Of a stretch of DNA of 64,000 nucleotides, positions 21,713 to 34,809 are shown one piece after another (the first letter of the stretch is position 1; each line of letters starts with the position of its first letter). Location of the stretch: the NCBI RefSeq assembly GCF_028769735.1, contig NC_088171.1:133781033-133845032 (forward strand). The letters are read 5' to 3'. This DNA is from Zonotrichia leucophrys gambelii. Lineage: Eukaryota; Chordata; Aves; Passeriformes; Passerellidae. The translations under genes were made by a program, and so were the position numbers. A model generated the notes under the pieces. The model was not told the DNA's origin, searched no databases, and saw only the letters and a program-made list of their open reading frames with translations.

Positions 21713-21850
21713 TTTCCTGCTGTCAAAGCTCATGGTGTGTGCTCTGTGGCACAGGGTACATTTCCTGCTGTCAAAGCTCATGGTGTATGCTCTGTGGCAC
21801 AGGGTACATTTCCTGCTGTGAAAGCTCACAGTGTGTGCTCTGTGGTACTC
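21713..21850. repeat. 48-bp minisatellite, about 2.9 copies
   Basis: Units start at 21713, 21761 and 21809 with TTTCCTGCTGT. The first two differ at one or a few bases; the third has more changes and is cut short. It explains the repeated residues in the local open frames. Confidence 0.9.
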
Positions 21851-24044
21851 TCTGCAGGCCTAGTTCAGTTTTATCTCTCCAGCCCTGTTCTGACCTTTCT
21901 GCACATACCATGGTACTAATTGTTCCTGTAAGATGCTGGTTGGTGTCAAATGTCTCTAGACTTAATGCAGGTGAAGCAACCACTTTGGGAGGTCAGATCC
22001 ACAGTTACACTATTACCTGGGCATGTTGTGTACAGACACTGCAAACTCCAGTGCCTGAAGAAACAGGGTCTCTTTGTGCTTATAGATGAGAAATTTCTTA
22101 TGTAAAACACATATCCTTCATAAAGCCAGGAATATTTTTGTTTTCCAAATGTCTGAAACTGCTTGAGGTGCCTGAAACTTCCAGTGCTCACACTGATCAG
22201 GATTATCAGTCTATTTTTCTGCTTTTGTGGCTGCAGGTTAGGGGCTGTAGGTTAGTACTAGTTAAACTGAGCTGTGCTAAGAAAAGGTGTGCCTAACCCT
22301 TATGTTGTTTCTGGGCAGCATGAAGCATGGTCTAGGGCCTGACTTGTTGCCCTGGGCTCAGCTGGCACTGCAGGGACCCTCCAGAATATCACTGTGGTTG
22401 AGCTCACCCAACTTGAATTGTCTGGTTGTTTTGGTTCCCAGCAGAGTCCCAGCAGTGGAAATTCAAGTACAGTTCACCTGATCATAGGAAAGATGTTTCC
22501 TTGAGGAGGTAATGAGGCAGTCCCTGACCTGTTCTTGCTGTTCCTGCCTAGCTCCTTGCTCTCTGCAGGACTGTGGAAGGATCCTTGTGTGACTTGGCCC
22601 AGATGTCTGCTAGACATAACTCACACCTGATTCAGTGAATCCCACCATTTGCTGTCTGGAACTTTGAGATCTGTAGAGTAAACTTTTTAATCAACATCAA
22701 AGATGTGAGATCCTATTTCTGGGCTCACCTGCTGACAACACAGAGTAAATGTGCCACTGGAAATGGAACCAGTCCTGTCTCCTCTTTAATCTGACTGATT
22801 CAGACTAATTCCTACCTACATTCCTGAACCCTGTCTTTTCTGCCAATAGCTTTCAGCAATCTGAAAGACAAGGTTAGACTGCCATCATCATAAGCAGGAA
22901 CTCTTTGATGTTCTAAGTAAATATGTTGTGCTGTTTATGTTTCACTAGTCTCCTCTAAACAGAACCAATGTCTCTAAGAGAGCAAACTGTCCTGAAACTT
23001 TACTAAGCAGATATATTGCTTGGCAGTTTGTGCAATCTCATAGACACAGATTTCCTAGTCCCTCTGGATAGAAATTACCCAGGAATTAAGCACATGTGGA
23101 AAAAAAGCTCTCATATGTAAAAAGGAGAGTAGGAATAATACAAAAATTTAACAACAACACCAACAAAAAAGTATTTTTCTAAGCATTTTTCAAGAGATTC
23201 TAATGCCTTCCTTCCATGTGATAAATATGAAGTTTGTTTTTTGATCATTAGGTGACTTAATTTTCCCCTTCTATTTTCACAAATACAGCCTAATCTGTTG
23301 CCTTTTAGCTGCAGTGACAAAAACAATGTTGTAGCTAAATATATGATTTGCCAAGAAGTTGTTCTTGCAGGAGAAAACATTTTGTAGATTCCCTTGGGTC
23401 TCTTCCATCACTTGGACTGCTTATCAGCTCATATACTCCTGTTGTTTATCAACTGCTTTTAAATCTCTGCAGGTCACATTCTTGTAATAATTTCAGCTTC
23501 AGCTACCCATAACTTGCAATATTTGGCTATGTTGGTATTCATAAAATAAACATGTCTGGGAATGTTCTCCAACACTGAGACCAACTAGCACAGAATAGCC
23601 CTTGTCCAACTGTTACACTAGTTTAATCTCCAAAAAAGGGATGATTGCATCCAATCTGCCTGCAGGGAATAATCATGGTAGGAGCTAACTTCTGAGATGT
23701 GCTTGTAAATGTTTGTGAAGGTGCTAGTTGGTCCAAGTCAAAATAATGCTTGCAACTTTCCTAATGTTTAAACATTCAAAAAATTGAATTCCATCACATT
23801 GAATTTTTTCTTGATGCTGTTTAATAATTGCCAGTAGACATATAACTTTTGTCACTATGAGTTTTGTTGGGTTTTTTTCTCAAACTACAGCACTTTATTT
23901 TTCCACTAGAAAGGTGGTATCTAGATTTGGGCTGGATTTTGTTGTTTTATGGGTTTTTTTTAACTCAACCGTATATTGGATACTGTTTTGGATAGTATTG
24001 TGAGAGCCTTTCCCAGCTCTCATCTGGAAATATTTCTGACTTTA

Positions 24045-24256
24045 GGTTGTTTTTGTTTCTTCTTTGTTTTGTTTTTGTGGTTTTGTTTGGTGTTTTTGGG
24101 TTTTTTTTGTGGTGTTTGCTTGTTTGTTTTGGTTTTTTTTGTTTGGTTTGTTTTTGATTTTGTTTGGCTGGGGTTTTTTGGTTTGGTTTTGTTCGTTGTT
24201 GGGTTTTTTGTTTTACTTGTTGTCTGATTGTTTGTTGTTTGTTTGGTTGTTTTTTT
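24045..24256. repeat. G/T-rich low-complexity tract, 210 bp
   Basis: Imperfect TTTTGTTTGG-type repeats on the plus strand; the longest G/T tract in the window. The frames through it encode only F, L, V, G, W and C. Confidence 0.85.
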
Positions 24257-25128
24257 AGGTCACTTTTAGCACTTCTGAGTCAAAGTGATGTAGGTCAAAC
24301 CAATATCATGCCCCTTCATTATTTTCTTTTTTACATATATGACTTATGTTTGTGGCTTTGAAAAGCATAAGATAACTTTCACTGTGGATTAAAACAACAT
24401 ATCAGAACCTAATTTCAAACTCATGATGCTTACTCTCTGAAAAACCTTACCCATTAATATTTTGCACACTGTAGGAATCCAGTGGCCTGATTTGTCCATT
24501 TCACATGTTCTCCATGTCAGTAATTTCACTTTTTTCTCAAGTTTAGTTTTTAAGTATGTAACATTGGTATTTTACTTCAGGATACAGCTCTAAAGTTATC
24601 TTTTTTCTGTTCAGCTCATGTGAATCTCCAGCCAGTACAGCTTCACTGTTTGCATTCTCCAGTCAGCATGATTTCAGCAAGGCTGTTACAGCCCTGTTAG
24701 GATAAATGTCAAAGATTTTCTTGCAGGGAGCAGCAAAACAAAGTACTGTTTCTGTCTTTGGGCGGCTTTTAAAGTCAGAATATCTGTGAGTATTTTACAG
24801 TATGGATATGCCAAATGCTTGGGAGAAAAAATAGGTTTTTAAAAATTACTTGACCTGGAGATCAAAACAAGTGTTTCCATCTTTCTCATATTAATTTTAA
24901 AAGTTTTGAAACCAAAATTGTAATTAACAAAGTATCTAATGTCCACAGGAGATTTTCTTGGTTTTTATATAAAATAGTAAGAGCCCAAGGCTCAGATTTT
25001 AAATGGTGTCTAGTTTTCAATACATGACTCAACTGTGCTGTGAGTCAGGAGCTGGAATACCTGTGAGTGTATGGATCTTTACCAGGATGAGGAAGAAAAA
25101 GCTCAAGCATCACTGCAGCATGAATATT

Positions 25129-26108
25129 TGTCATGGTTTGATGCCAGCAGGCAGCCAAGTCCCATCCAGGAGCTCATATGCTCCCCCCACAGAATAAGCT
25201 GAGTTGGAAGGGACCACAAGGATCATTGAGTCCAACTCCTGGTTCTGCACAGGACCACCCCAAGAGTCACGCCAGGTGCCTGAGAGCTTGTCCAAATTCC
25301 TCTTTTACTCTGCTGGGCTTGGTGCTGTGACCACTTCCCTGGGGAGCTGTTCCAGTGCCGAACCCACCCCATAATACCCAGTCTAAACCTCCTCTGAGAC
25401 AACTTCAGGCCATTTTCCTGGGTCCTGTCACTGGTCATCCCAGAGAAGATCAGTGTCTGTCCCTCCTTTTCCCCTCACACAGAAGCTGCAGAATGCAATG
25501 AGGTCTCCCCTGAGTCTTGTCTTCTCCAGGCTGAACAGACCAAGCGACCCTCAGCTGCTCTTCATTCAGCCTCCCCTCAAGGCCATCTTTATTCCCTCCT
25601 TTGGACACTCTCTAGTAACTTAATGTCTTTCTTATATTGTGTTGACCAAAACTACACACAGTATTCAAGATGATATAAAAGTGTGAATTCAGATAAGGGC
25701 AGAATAAGAGGTAAAGCTAAAGTTATGCCCAAAAAGCAAAGCAAAGCAAGGAATTCATTTCCCACTTCCCATGAGCCCTCAGATGTTCATCCATCCCCAG
25801 GAGCACAGGGCTCCATCATGTGTAGCAGTGACTTGGGAAGACAAACACACAGCATCCCATATGGTTACGGGATATCCCTTTGGCCACTCAGGCTCAGTGG
25901 AACTGTCTGTGTCCTCTCTCAGAACTGCGCCCACCACCAGCCTACTTGCTGTCAGAGCAGCATGAGAAGCAGAAAAACCTCAGCACTGTGTAAGCACCAC
26001 GCAGCCACAGCCAAAGCACTGGCGTGATGTCAACACTGTTACCACAAATCCAAAACATAGCCCCAAGATCAGCTGCTTTTCCATCCTAGGGAAACCAAAC
26101 CCAGTAAA
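25129..26108 (-). mobile_element. Solo LTR interrupted by a CR1, 5-bp TSD
   Basis: Starts TGTCATGGTTTGATGCCAGC and ends near CCAAACCCAGTAAA. It is flanked on both sides by ATATT (25124-25128 and 26109-26113), a perfect 5-bp target-site duplication. Comparison with the copies at 36310 and 62685 shows the same order: 'agcaaagcaaagcaaggaat', 'cagggctccatcatg', 'cttgggaagacaaac', 'aaatccaaaacatagcccc'. A CR1 occupies about 25188-25676. The LTR is antisense here: its mirrored copy at 48849 carries the poly(A)-like signal in the other direction. The 5-bp duplication fits an ERVL- or ERV3-like integrase. No coding region flanks it. Confidence 0.8.
25188..25676 (-). mobile_element. CR1 LINE 3' fragment nested in an LTR
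   Basis: Antisense CR1: 'gctgagttggaagggaccac', 'gatcattgagtccaactcct', 'tgttccagtgccgaac', 'aggtctcccctgagtcttgt', 'ttaatgtctttcttatattg'. The order follows the CR1 3' region backwards and closely resembles a CR1-J-type songbird subfamily. LTR sequence continues on both sides, so this CR1 is younger than the LTR. Confidence 0.85.
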
Positions 26109-29100
26109 ATATTTCTTAATATTCTGCACAGGTAATAGCATGAACACTCATGATGCATTCTATACATTAGCAGTAATGCAGAGCAAAAATTGTTCAAGTG
26201 AGTTTTTAGCTCTGCCTATGGATCAAGGCATTCTGATGTTACACAGTTTTCTCAATGCCATAATGTAATGGTCACCATCTAGGGAACAAATAAGGATAGA
26301 GAGTATGACATCTTTTTTATGACATCTTCTTTTATTGCCTCTTAGAATAATCCTTTGAAAGTCTGAACCAAGGACGCTCAAGAGGAAACCATGGTTTCAT
26401 GGTTTCATGCTTCCAAAAGCAGGCAGGGAATTAGGCAGTGACAAATATATTTGTATCTATGTAAGCTGGGCAAGTTAGTAGAAGGAAGTTTTCATATCTG
26501 GACACTGGATTGACTTTTGGAGTGAGGTCTAAGTCAAAACATTAACTGTTTTTCATGTAGTGATTCACAGAGACACTGTTTCTGTCAAACTTGGAATATA
26601 TGTTTGATATATTTCTGCCTGGACATTTTCAGAGTAGTGATTTTCAATTTTTTGATTTTCAGACTGAGAACTTCTGGATCATTATGTAGTAAGTTTAAAC
26701 ACATTTGCCTTCTCTTAATTAAAGGTCATGCATTTTTAGAATGGTACTTGGATGTCACAGAGTCAAAAACGTTGCTCCAGCTCATTGTCTTCTGGTGCCT
26801 CTGGAACCAGGGTGTTAGTATAGATGTCTTTTTTATCTGATCAGTCTGGTCCAGTTTCTTTAAACTACAGACTGTGCAACTTTTAAGAGCACTTCCAGTC
26901 TATAAGAGAACATTTTAGGTTCTTAGCAGTTTTCCCCATGGTTTTTGGGATAGTGATTAATTTAGAACACTAAGATAAACAGGAAACCCAAAAGCTTCTC
27001 TTCTCATCTTCTGCAGTTGGTCTTTGGGGGGTCTAAAATAGTAGTATGATTTAAGAGTACTTTTAGAGTAATTTTGCTTTTACCCATAAGAACAAAAATT
27101 CTTTTCTTTCTTGACCTCCAGGGGGAACATGCTGACTTAGAGCTGTATTGCACTTGGTTGTGTCTCATCTCTGTATCAAAGCCTGAGAGAACAGCAAGAT
27201 GAGCACTGGGAAGGATTCCCATCGTGCAATTTCATTCTACACAGAACTAAATTAACTAATCAGTGCAACAAGATGCTTGACCTTAAACATATTGCACCTA
27301 CTTGCAGGATCAGAATCTAATATAGATTTCTGGAATGCATTCTTTGATTAAAGAGTGGAAAATAACAGGTAAAGCAAAAGACTACCTGCCTCTAAAGATT
27401 GCTTTTTTTAAAAAAATCATGTCTCCACTGATTTATGTTTATGCAAGTATTTATGTTACTGCATTTTCTTCTCTGCTGCAAGAATAAATATGGACAGTGT
27501 TGAAACACTTTAAACCAACCACTGATATCTTCCCTGACAGAATAACTGCATCCCTGAGAAAAGTTTGTGCTGTCTATATATTTTGTGGAATTAAAACTTG
27601 AAGTTATTTTCTAAATATCAATCTCCACAAAATGGAAAAATAGACCTAAAATGAGCCGAAAACTAGGATGATAGGAAACTGTCAATAAGATTTATGTTGT
27701 TGATTTTGTCATTTCTGCTGCACTCACCATTGTTTCAAAACTTTAATGTACATTTCTTGTTACCTGAAAGACATACTAAATTAAATTTATCAGTGTAAAT
27801 GTTTCATAAGCAAAATTTCAAGGCTTGCTTTCCAAGTAGTTTCACAGTCCAGTGAGTTGCAGAACATTTACAATGAATGGCTTTTAACACTGATGCTGCA
27901 GAAATGCGCTGAAGCAATACCTGGTTGACATTTGTATGACTTGTATTCCTATTCATTTTTGCAGGTTGAGTTACCTGCTGTCATCTCAAAGAAATATGGG
28001 AAAATGGGAGCTGTGTAGTGAGAAACATATCTTCTTAACTTTGCAATCAAGCTCTTTCTGCAAAAAATGACAAGCTGAAAGTCACTCTTTAGCAAGCCAT
28101 GTAGGATGATACAAATTGACAGTAATTAGAGCAATAATATTACAGCTGGGGTGTAAAACTGGACTAAATATTGTTTGGCTTAATTGTTATATTTATTCTG
28201 ACCTGCCTGATAGAACACATGCAACTCTAAATTAAATCTCACCAGGGATGAAATCTTCAGCTTAGTTTTGGATATCTCTTTAATTCTGTTCAGACATGTT
28301 ACATGAATATCTCTGGCAGAGAAAATCTTAGAAGTTCATCTCAAAGGCAATTCTTGTACTGAAAGAGCTCAGACAGTTCAAAATACCAGGGAATAAAGGA
28401 ACTGAGAAAGATGACCTCCTAAATTTCTTCCATCTTTATTTTCCAACTCTCTATTAATGATTAATAATTTCTTCAAGACACAAATTATTGTTGAGCAAAT
28501 AATTTTTTTTCAGTTCTCCAAAAAGTCTTGTCCTTTTTTGTCTTACAGAATAGTATTATTTTTTTAATAATGTGCTCTTTTCTAAAATTGTTGTCTGCTT
28601 TAATTTTTTCCCAAGGGTCCTATATAGTTCCTTTTTAAGGTTTTTCTCTGTTTGTCTATTGCAATTCATTTTGCATTGCCTATAGTGCTGCTGGCTGTAT
28701 AAATACTGTGATATTTTTGCTGACTGCCAGGACAGAAGCCAGTAGGAAAATGGAAAAGGGCAGAAGTGAGAAGGTAGCTTTGCACAGGTATTTCTAAGAC
28801 CTTATCTTCATATTTTTGCTAAGAAAATAAATTACTTTTTCAGAAATAAAATATTCCACATACCATTAAAAATGAGCTCACTGACCCTGTGGAAGAATTT
28901 TTATTTCTTTGCCCAGCTGCTGGAGTTTAGCTACTATTGTTATGCAGATGAATATTTACAGTTTATGAGGTAGGACCAGGAGATCTGTCAAGGAAATGTG
29001 GGGAACAGAATAAAACTCTAAATGCCAAGATGAATGTGTTTTGCTCTCCCAGTCTTTAACCCATATGAATAATATTTCAGAATTGTCACAGCAAGGTTTA

Positions 29101-31589
29101 TCTATTTCACCCCATTTTGACCTTGAGTTCTTCATATGGTCAAATAATTTTCTTGGATAAGATTTTCATCTCTACTTCTTTAGTCCTTAAAGATGCATAA
29201 AACAAAACAACAAACAAAAAGCGTGAAGGCTTTGTTCCATCTCTAAAGGGGTGAGAGGGAGGTGTTTTCCCTAATGTGAGCACCACAGAGGGCAGCCTTG
29301 TAGCTTGTCTTCCAGGTATTCCCTTGCAAGCCCTTGTGTCTGTGGGGAGGCAGGTGGCACAGCACAGCTCCCTGGGCTCTCTGCCTTCTGGGTCATACTT
29401 GCTGTGTCTATTTGCAGGTAATTTAACCCCATGCCTGTGAGAACTGAAATAGCAGCAGCTGTTCTAACTTTTCCACATGAACAGAGCGTGATCAAAAGTT
29501 ATATTTGTCTTCCCTAAACTAGTCTGGGGAATGCCAAGATTACAGTGTTGAATATTCATCCCACATGTATATATATAGTTATGAGTACTGGAGAATATGA
29601 GTGGAAGCATTATATCTGGAGACTTGGATATTTGGATGCAGATTAGGCTGGTTTTGGAAGGAAATGCAATTGCACGATGTTATTATAACAAGGCTTGCTA
29701 GAGCAAGGGCCTCATTTCATCCCCCAAAATGCCATCATCATTCCCTCAGAATGACTCAGTGTTACCTCAGACACAAAGGTGCTGGTGAAGGTAAAATACT
29801 GTAGACTTCTCTCCAAAGTGAACAGCTGGCAGGGACATAGCAATTCATGTATTTCACTTTGGCTCCTCTTCCAGATTGCATTTTGGAAAGATTTGCCCCT
29901 CTCTTTACCAACATCAGGAGAAGACCAGCCTCCTGGAGCAGGCAGTAGGTTCTGAGTTACCTGAAGCTGAGCAGTGCCAAGGCTCCCTCTCACTTGCATT
30001 GTCATTATCCATCAGCCTGACAGAAGGGCTGTGGGGCCCTTGGCACTGCTGGACTGTGCAGCAGCCTAAGTACTGCGCAGTAATTTTCCTGCTGGCACAA
30101 CAGAACCACTGACTGCAGAGTTTCGAGGTTTACACAAAGTAACTTTGGAGAGAGAAGCCAGGAGGTACTGAGCATCAGCAGTCATCCAGGACAGCATGTC
30201 CTGGTCATCACCTCTCACACAGGCACAGACAGACTGCTCTTGTGATGGTCACCAAATCTTTGCATAGCTTATCCTGGAAGCATTAGTGTTGAAACTGGCT
30301 TTTTTTGCCACAAAGGACAAAGCAAGAGATGTGCCCCAAACCCACACAGAGATCTGCAGACCTGTTCTCTGCTGGTGTGAGGAGTGCTCTAGGAGCACCC
30401 TGAGGCTGAGAAGCACCAGGTGACAGCATCAGTGCCTTGTATCATTGAAACTGCTGCTCTAAGCAGCTATAATCAGAAATAAAATAGGTCACTGTAAATG
30501 ACAGGGAAACCATAACTATCATTGCTCGAATTTCTGGGCATGTTTCTCTTCACTGATTGCATTCTGCTTGCAGAAATTGCCCTTGCAGCTCTCACTAGCT
30601 AGGATCCCTTGCATCATGACACATACTGCTGTGTAAACTTAGTCCCTGTGAATGACTGCTGTGACTGTCTTCGCTGACTGACTTGACAATGAAAATAGAA
30701 GAAAGCCAAAAACTCCATTAGCACAACAAAGGAAAATGCTCAGCAAATGCTATTATATAACTGCACTCATGTATGCATATTAGAACTCTCATAAATTATT
30801 CGTTATGTCAAATACTATAGCAGAAATGATCCCAGTAACAAGAAAAGCTACACTTGCAGTAATTCTTATAGAGCGTCTGGGAAATGGTGTTTTCACAAAA
30901 TCAATAATTTCTATCCTTATTGCCTTAATATGCGTGGAAGTTTTGCACGTTATCTGTGCTATTCGCCAAGTACCAGAGATGCCATGGTAATAAAAGTTTG
31001 TAGGACACTGATGCTACCACAGGTCATGTTCCTCAGTACTGCTGTGCATGTCTTGCTCAGTGCAAAGTGTGCAGTGTGGTGGGCTCATTCACTGGGTTTG
31101 ATTTTGAATTATTTGTAGTACATTATTCAGTCTTTCAGCCAAAAAAAAAAAAATAATCTGAATAAATCAGAAGAGTTGGTTACTCTTATTTCTTGCAGAT
31201 CCATATATGCAATGATAGGCCAGTTTTACCATGTAGTTTTACCTGACATACATAAGCCTAGGACTTCAGCAGTTTTTATTTTTTGCTAATGGTTTGTGGC
31301 CTCCACAGAGAGTTCTGAATTCCCTTTAAATTCATCTTTCAGTGAATATGAGTAAAAAGTCATATATCACAGTATTCCTTCAAATGTGCCTCTTCTCCTC
31401 TTTTTGAGCTTCAGGTGAACCTAGCTGCAGGGAGTAACCAGTGTCACCAAGAAGGCTTCTGGCTTTACGGCTTGTGGGCGTCTGGTACTACTCTCTTTGG
31501 TTGTCCAGATTTCAGACTGTGCAAATATTGCCCTCCCTCTCTGCCTTTCAGTGTGCTAGGTCTCAAATGTGGGTTGTACTCAAACCAAG
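26109..31589. other. Intergenic, no gene recognised
   Basis: AT-rich, largely unique-looking. A 14-bp palindrome GAAACCATGGTTTC lies at 26385-26398 and is followed by repeated ATGGTTTC. An 8-bp hairpin (CCAGGACA, loop GCA, TGTCCTGG) lies at 30186-30204. A candidate non-coding element is listed separately at 30.7-31.0 kb. Confidence 0.6.
30700..31000. other. Candidate conserved non-coding element (untested)
   Basis: Unique sequence with no repeat signature. It has several CG dinucleotides (ATTCG, AGCGTC, TGCGTGG, CACG, TTCGCC) in otherwise CpG-poor DNA, and POU-like (ATGCATAT) and AT-rich homeodomain-like motifs. The small open frame through it resembles nothing. The proposal rests on composition only. 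Confidence 0.2.
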
Positions 31590-32320
31590 GGGGTCCACAG
31601 AGAAGCAAAGATGCACCTGCAGACTGTGGAGGATCCCACGCCACAGCAGGCGGATTCCTGAAGGTGGCTGTGACCCTGTGGGAAGCCTGTGCTGGAACCC
31701 CTTGAGAGAGGAGTCCATGTGGAGCAGGTTTGCTGGCAGGACTTGTGATCCCACAGGACCCATGCTTGGAGCAGGCTGTTCTTGAAGGACTACACACCAT
31801 GGTAAGGGACCCACATGGGGGCATTTTGTGAAGAACTGTAGCCTGTAGGAAGGACTGACAGTGGAGAAGTTTGTTGAGAACCTGTCTCCCATTAGAGAGA
31901 CCTCATACTGGAGCAGGCAAAGGAGTCCTCTCCCTGAGGAGGAACCAATGGCAAAACCAAAATGTGATGAACTGACTGTAACACCCATTCCCTCTCTCCC
32001 TGCACTGTTGGTAGGGAGCAAGTAAAATATTGGGAATAAAGTTTAGCCCAGGAAAGACAAAGGGATATAGGGAAGGTCTTTTAAGATCTGTTTTACTTCT
32101 CATTACTGCATTCTGATTTTGATTAGTAATAAATTAGACCAATTTCCCTAAGTCAGGTGTGTTCTGCCCATGATAGTAACTGGTGACTGATCTCTCCCTG
32201 CCCTTTTCTCGACTCACAAACCTTTTGTTGTGTATTCTCCTCCCTGTCCATCTGAGGAGGACAGTGATAGGATAGCTTGGTGGGCACCCAGCAATCCAGC
32301 AAGGGTCAAACCACCCCACA
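31590..32320 (+). mobile_element. Endogenous retrovirus LTR, 5'-truncated or diverged
   Basis: I recognise an avian LTR with internal repeats of roughly 50-60 bp built around 'ggagcaggtttgctggcagg', 'cttgaaggactacacacc' and 'gtgaagaactgtagcc'. Next come 'ctccctgaggaggaacca', 'gtgatgaactgactgtaac' and 'ttttacttctcattactgca', then an AATAAA within 'gattagtaataaattag' (about 32127). It ends 'agcaagggtcaaaccaccccaca' in shortened form at 32320. The left limit is uncertain; the 31410-31590 stretch may belong too. No matching target-site duplication was found. The open frames inside are not retroviral genes. Confidence 0.65.
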
Positions 32321-34804
32321 AACTAAAGCAATATGAACTACTGTGAGGATTGAAATAACAAAGAGTAGCAGTCAGCATACATCAGCCTCAAGCAAGAGTG
32401 CCAACAAAACCACATTTAAATATGGTTCCAGAAACAAACACCTTAAACTTCCTATTAACATAGAACAGAAAAATAACATAGAGCCAGCAGAAAACCAAAT
32501 AAGACTTAGACAGCAGGTCAGAGAGTAGGAATACCATTGTTCAAGCAGTTGCAGAGAAACAGAGAGTGATGCTAGTATCAAAAAGTTTGGTGTTTTCCTC
32601 CACAAAGGTCAAATAGTTTTTGTTCCTTGATCGCTTTACTGGGAAGTGTTGATGATATGCTGTAGAGCTAAGGCAGTTTTGATTTGAGTTTTTGTTTTGG
32701 TTTGGTTTTGTTTTTCTCAGTGGAATTTTAGCTACAGTGGCAGTTTTGCAGCTGATTAAATAAAGTTTATGTGTATTATCTCACAGAACAGCATATCTCT
32801 GGAGTAAAGGATAAATTGCAACAAAGATAATCTGTGACCTCCAAAAGCAAAAAGAAAGCTAATGTGTATTTCAGACAGCACTAATTGCATGTGAAATAGA
32901 AGCTTCACATTTCAGCCGGAATTCAGAATGTTCAGGTGACTTTTTGTCTGTGTTATCTCTCAAGATAAAAATCAAAATATCTGGGTGTTTTTAATTTGGC
33001 TGAAGGTTGAAAGTGTTTTGCAGTTCCAGCAGTAAGGAGTGTTGGTGTAAAAAAGGAAAGAAGCTCATGTTGCTTGCTAAGCTCACCAGGAGGTCTTGGA
33101 CTGTAGGGGAGTGAAGCAGCTCACTGATGCCACCGAGCCGAGGCTGGTTTCCTGACAGATATTTAAAAATTTGCTGTAAAATGGAAAGAAAAATTCCCTT
33201 TAAACTATTTTCTCAATCATGGATCATGCCTACAGGAAATTGTTTTCCAGTTCTTTAGAATAAGTTAATAACAATGTCAAAACTGTAGACATATTTTATT
33301 GCTCTCCAAAGTTTACAGACTAATTTGGGATTTGGGTTATTTTTGGGGTGGGGGGGTTATGTTAGTTGTAGGAATATATTTCCTGAATATAATTCACCCC
33401 ATGATTTACAGCCAGTTACACTGTGATTGTGCAGCATGTTACATGCTGGGAATTGTGCAGGGTATTTTGCTGTCCCAGGGCAGTCTGGGCAGTAAGTGTT
33501 GAAGGCAGGCCTTGGGGCTGGGTCAGCATCTACTCTTGCAGAGGATTAGCTCTTCTTTCTTTGAAGGTTTGACCAAAAGCTCCTGGATGCTGTGGTGGAA
33601 ACTTTACATTGTCTTTTCAGGTATACAATATTTTGGAAAAGGCCTGTACACTCAAAGTCAGCTTTTACCTTCAGCAAAACTGGCTTTTTCACTCAGTAGC
33701 TACACATTTTCCATTATGCTTCCTTCCCTCTACTGACTCTTCCTCAGATTTAGGTAGCTGATAATCATCTATTAATTGATCCAATACACTCAATGAAGGG
33801 GATTGTTGTATGTGGTGAAGGACAAGGAGAAGTTTGGAAATGCTGCTGTTTGTACCCTACTGTTTGTAGTGTTTAGATACTCATGAGAATGCCCTGAGTC
33901 AGGTGATGAAGCTGTTGCTTGCCAGCACAGCTCTCCAGGGCCCCACTGAGGAGCATCTCATCTCCTTCCATTCCTACATGGAATGCAATTTAAAGAATTT
34001 CCTGAGTCTCCTGCCCCCACTCTTGATCAATAATTCCTACACTCAGCAGTACTAAGTGCTCTCAGATAAGGCCAGGGTTTAGGGTGGATATTCTGCCATA
34101 CCTTAGCCTAAAGCCAGGCTATGTTCAGTCCAGAACCCTGGCTCTAGATCAGAGTGTTTGTGAGTGGCTTGTGCTGAGTGGATCTCTTTGGGATCTCTGT
34201 GAGAGTTAGCTCCATGTGTCCAGATATGTAGTATTCTCTCTTTAGTTGTTTGATTGGAGGTTTCAGAGAGGATGAGGGAATTCTGCTAAACAGGTTAGGG
34301 TCATTACTGCTGATATCTTGAAGGAAGTTTGTTAAATCATCCTAATACAGAGCCAGGGATGAGTGGTAACTCATTTCTGATCATAAGGGGAATAAGGGCA
34401 GAAGACTAAATGAAGAAATTACTGATTTTGGTGAGAAAACTTTGTACTGAGCTTACCAGGGGCTAACTGCCATGGAAAGTTCCAAATATGAGCAATGGTG
34501 GGATGGCAGCAGGTGTAAAACATTTTACCAGCCTGAGTAGTACTGAGTTGCTCAGCTCTGGAGGCTGCAGAGCTTCCCATTTCTGAGTTATTTTATTGGA
34601 CAAGGTTATACATGCATACGCAGCAGTTATAACCCACCTCAGCTGGAGCAGGGATAGTCCAGATTCCTTGTGGAGATTTAAAATAATTTTCTAGGGAATG
34701 TTTTGCTTGATCTGTAGCAGCTGGCTGGACAGTTTATGTGATTTATTTTCAATCATACCTTCTGAATTCGAGGTTTTATGAAAGTTATGAGGGCTTTTTC
34801 ATCA
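32321..34804. other. Intergenic between two LTRs, no gene recognised
   Basis: Unique-looking sequence with a short T/G run near 32685-32716. Open frames are under 80 codons with no family resemblance. Confidence 0.6.
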
Positions 34805-34809
34805 GGGTC
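34805..34809. repeat. Target-site duplication, left copy (GGGTC)
   Basis: Matches 36091-36095 exactly and abuts the TG end of the LTR. Confidence 0.8.

Larger units (their letters stand above)
15681..25128. other. Intergenic, no gene recognised
   Basis: Mostly AT-rich. It contains an AT/AC microsatellite, T/G tracts, a GGAAG-type microsatellite, a GC-richer segment at about 19780-20300, a 48-bp minisatellite and an unexplained open frame near 21.1 kb. The GC-rich segment has overlapping open frames up to 121 codons on the minus strand, but none resembles a known family. Confidence 0.6.

Noticed and set aside
21590..22089. Frames of 109 and 134 codons with repeated residues
   Set aside because: The repeats come from the 48-bp minisatellite; the rest has no protein resemblance.
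23976..24258. Hydrophobic frames that look like membrane proteins
   Set aside because: They are translations of the G/T low-complexity tract.
31563..32021. 152-codon minus-strand frame
   Set aside because: Antisense to the LTR with internal repeats at 31590-32320; frame openness comes from the repeats.
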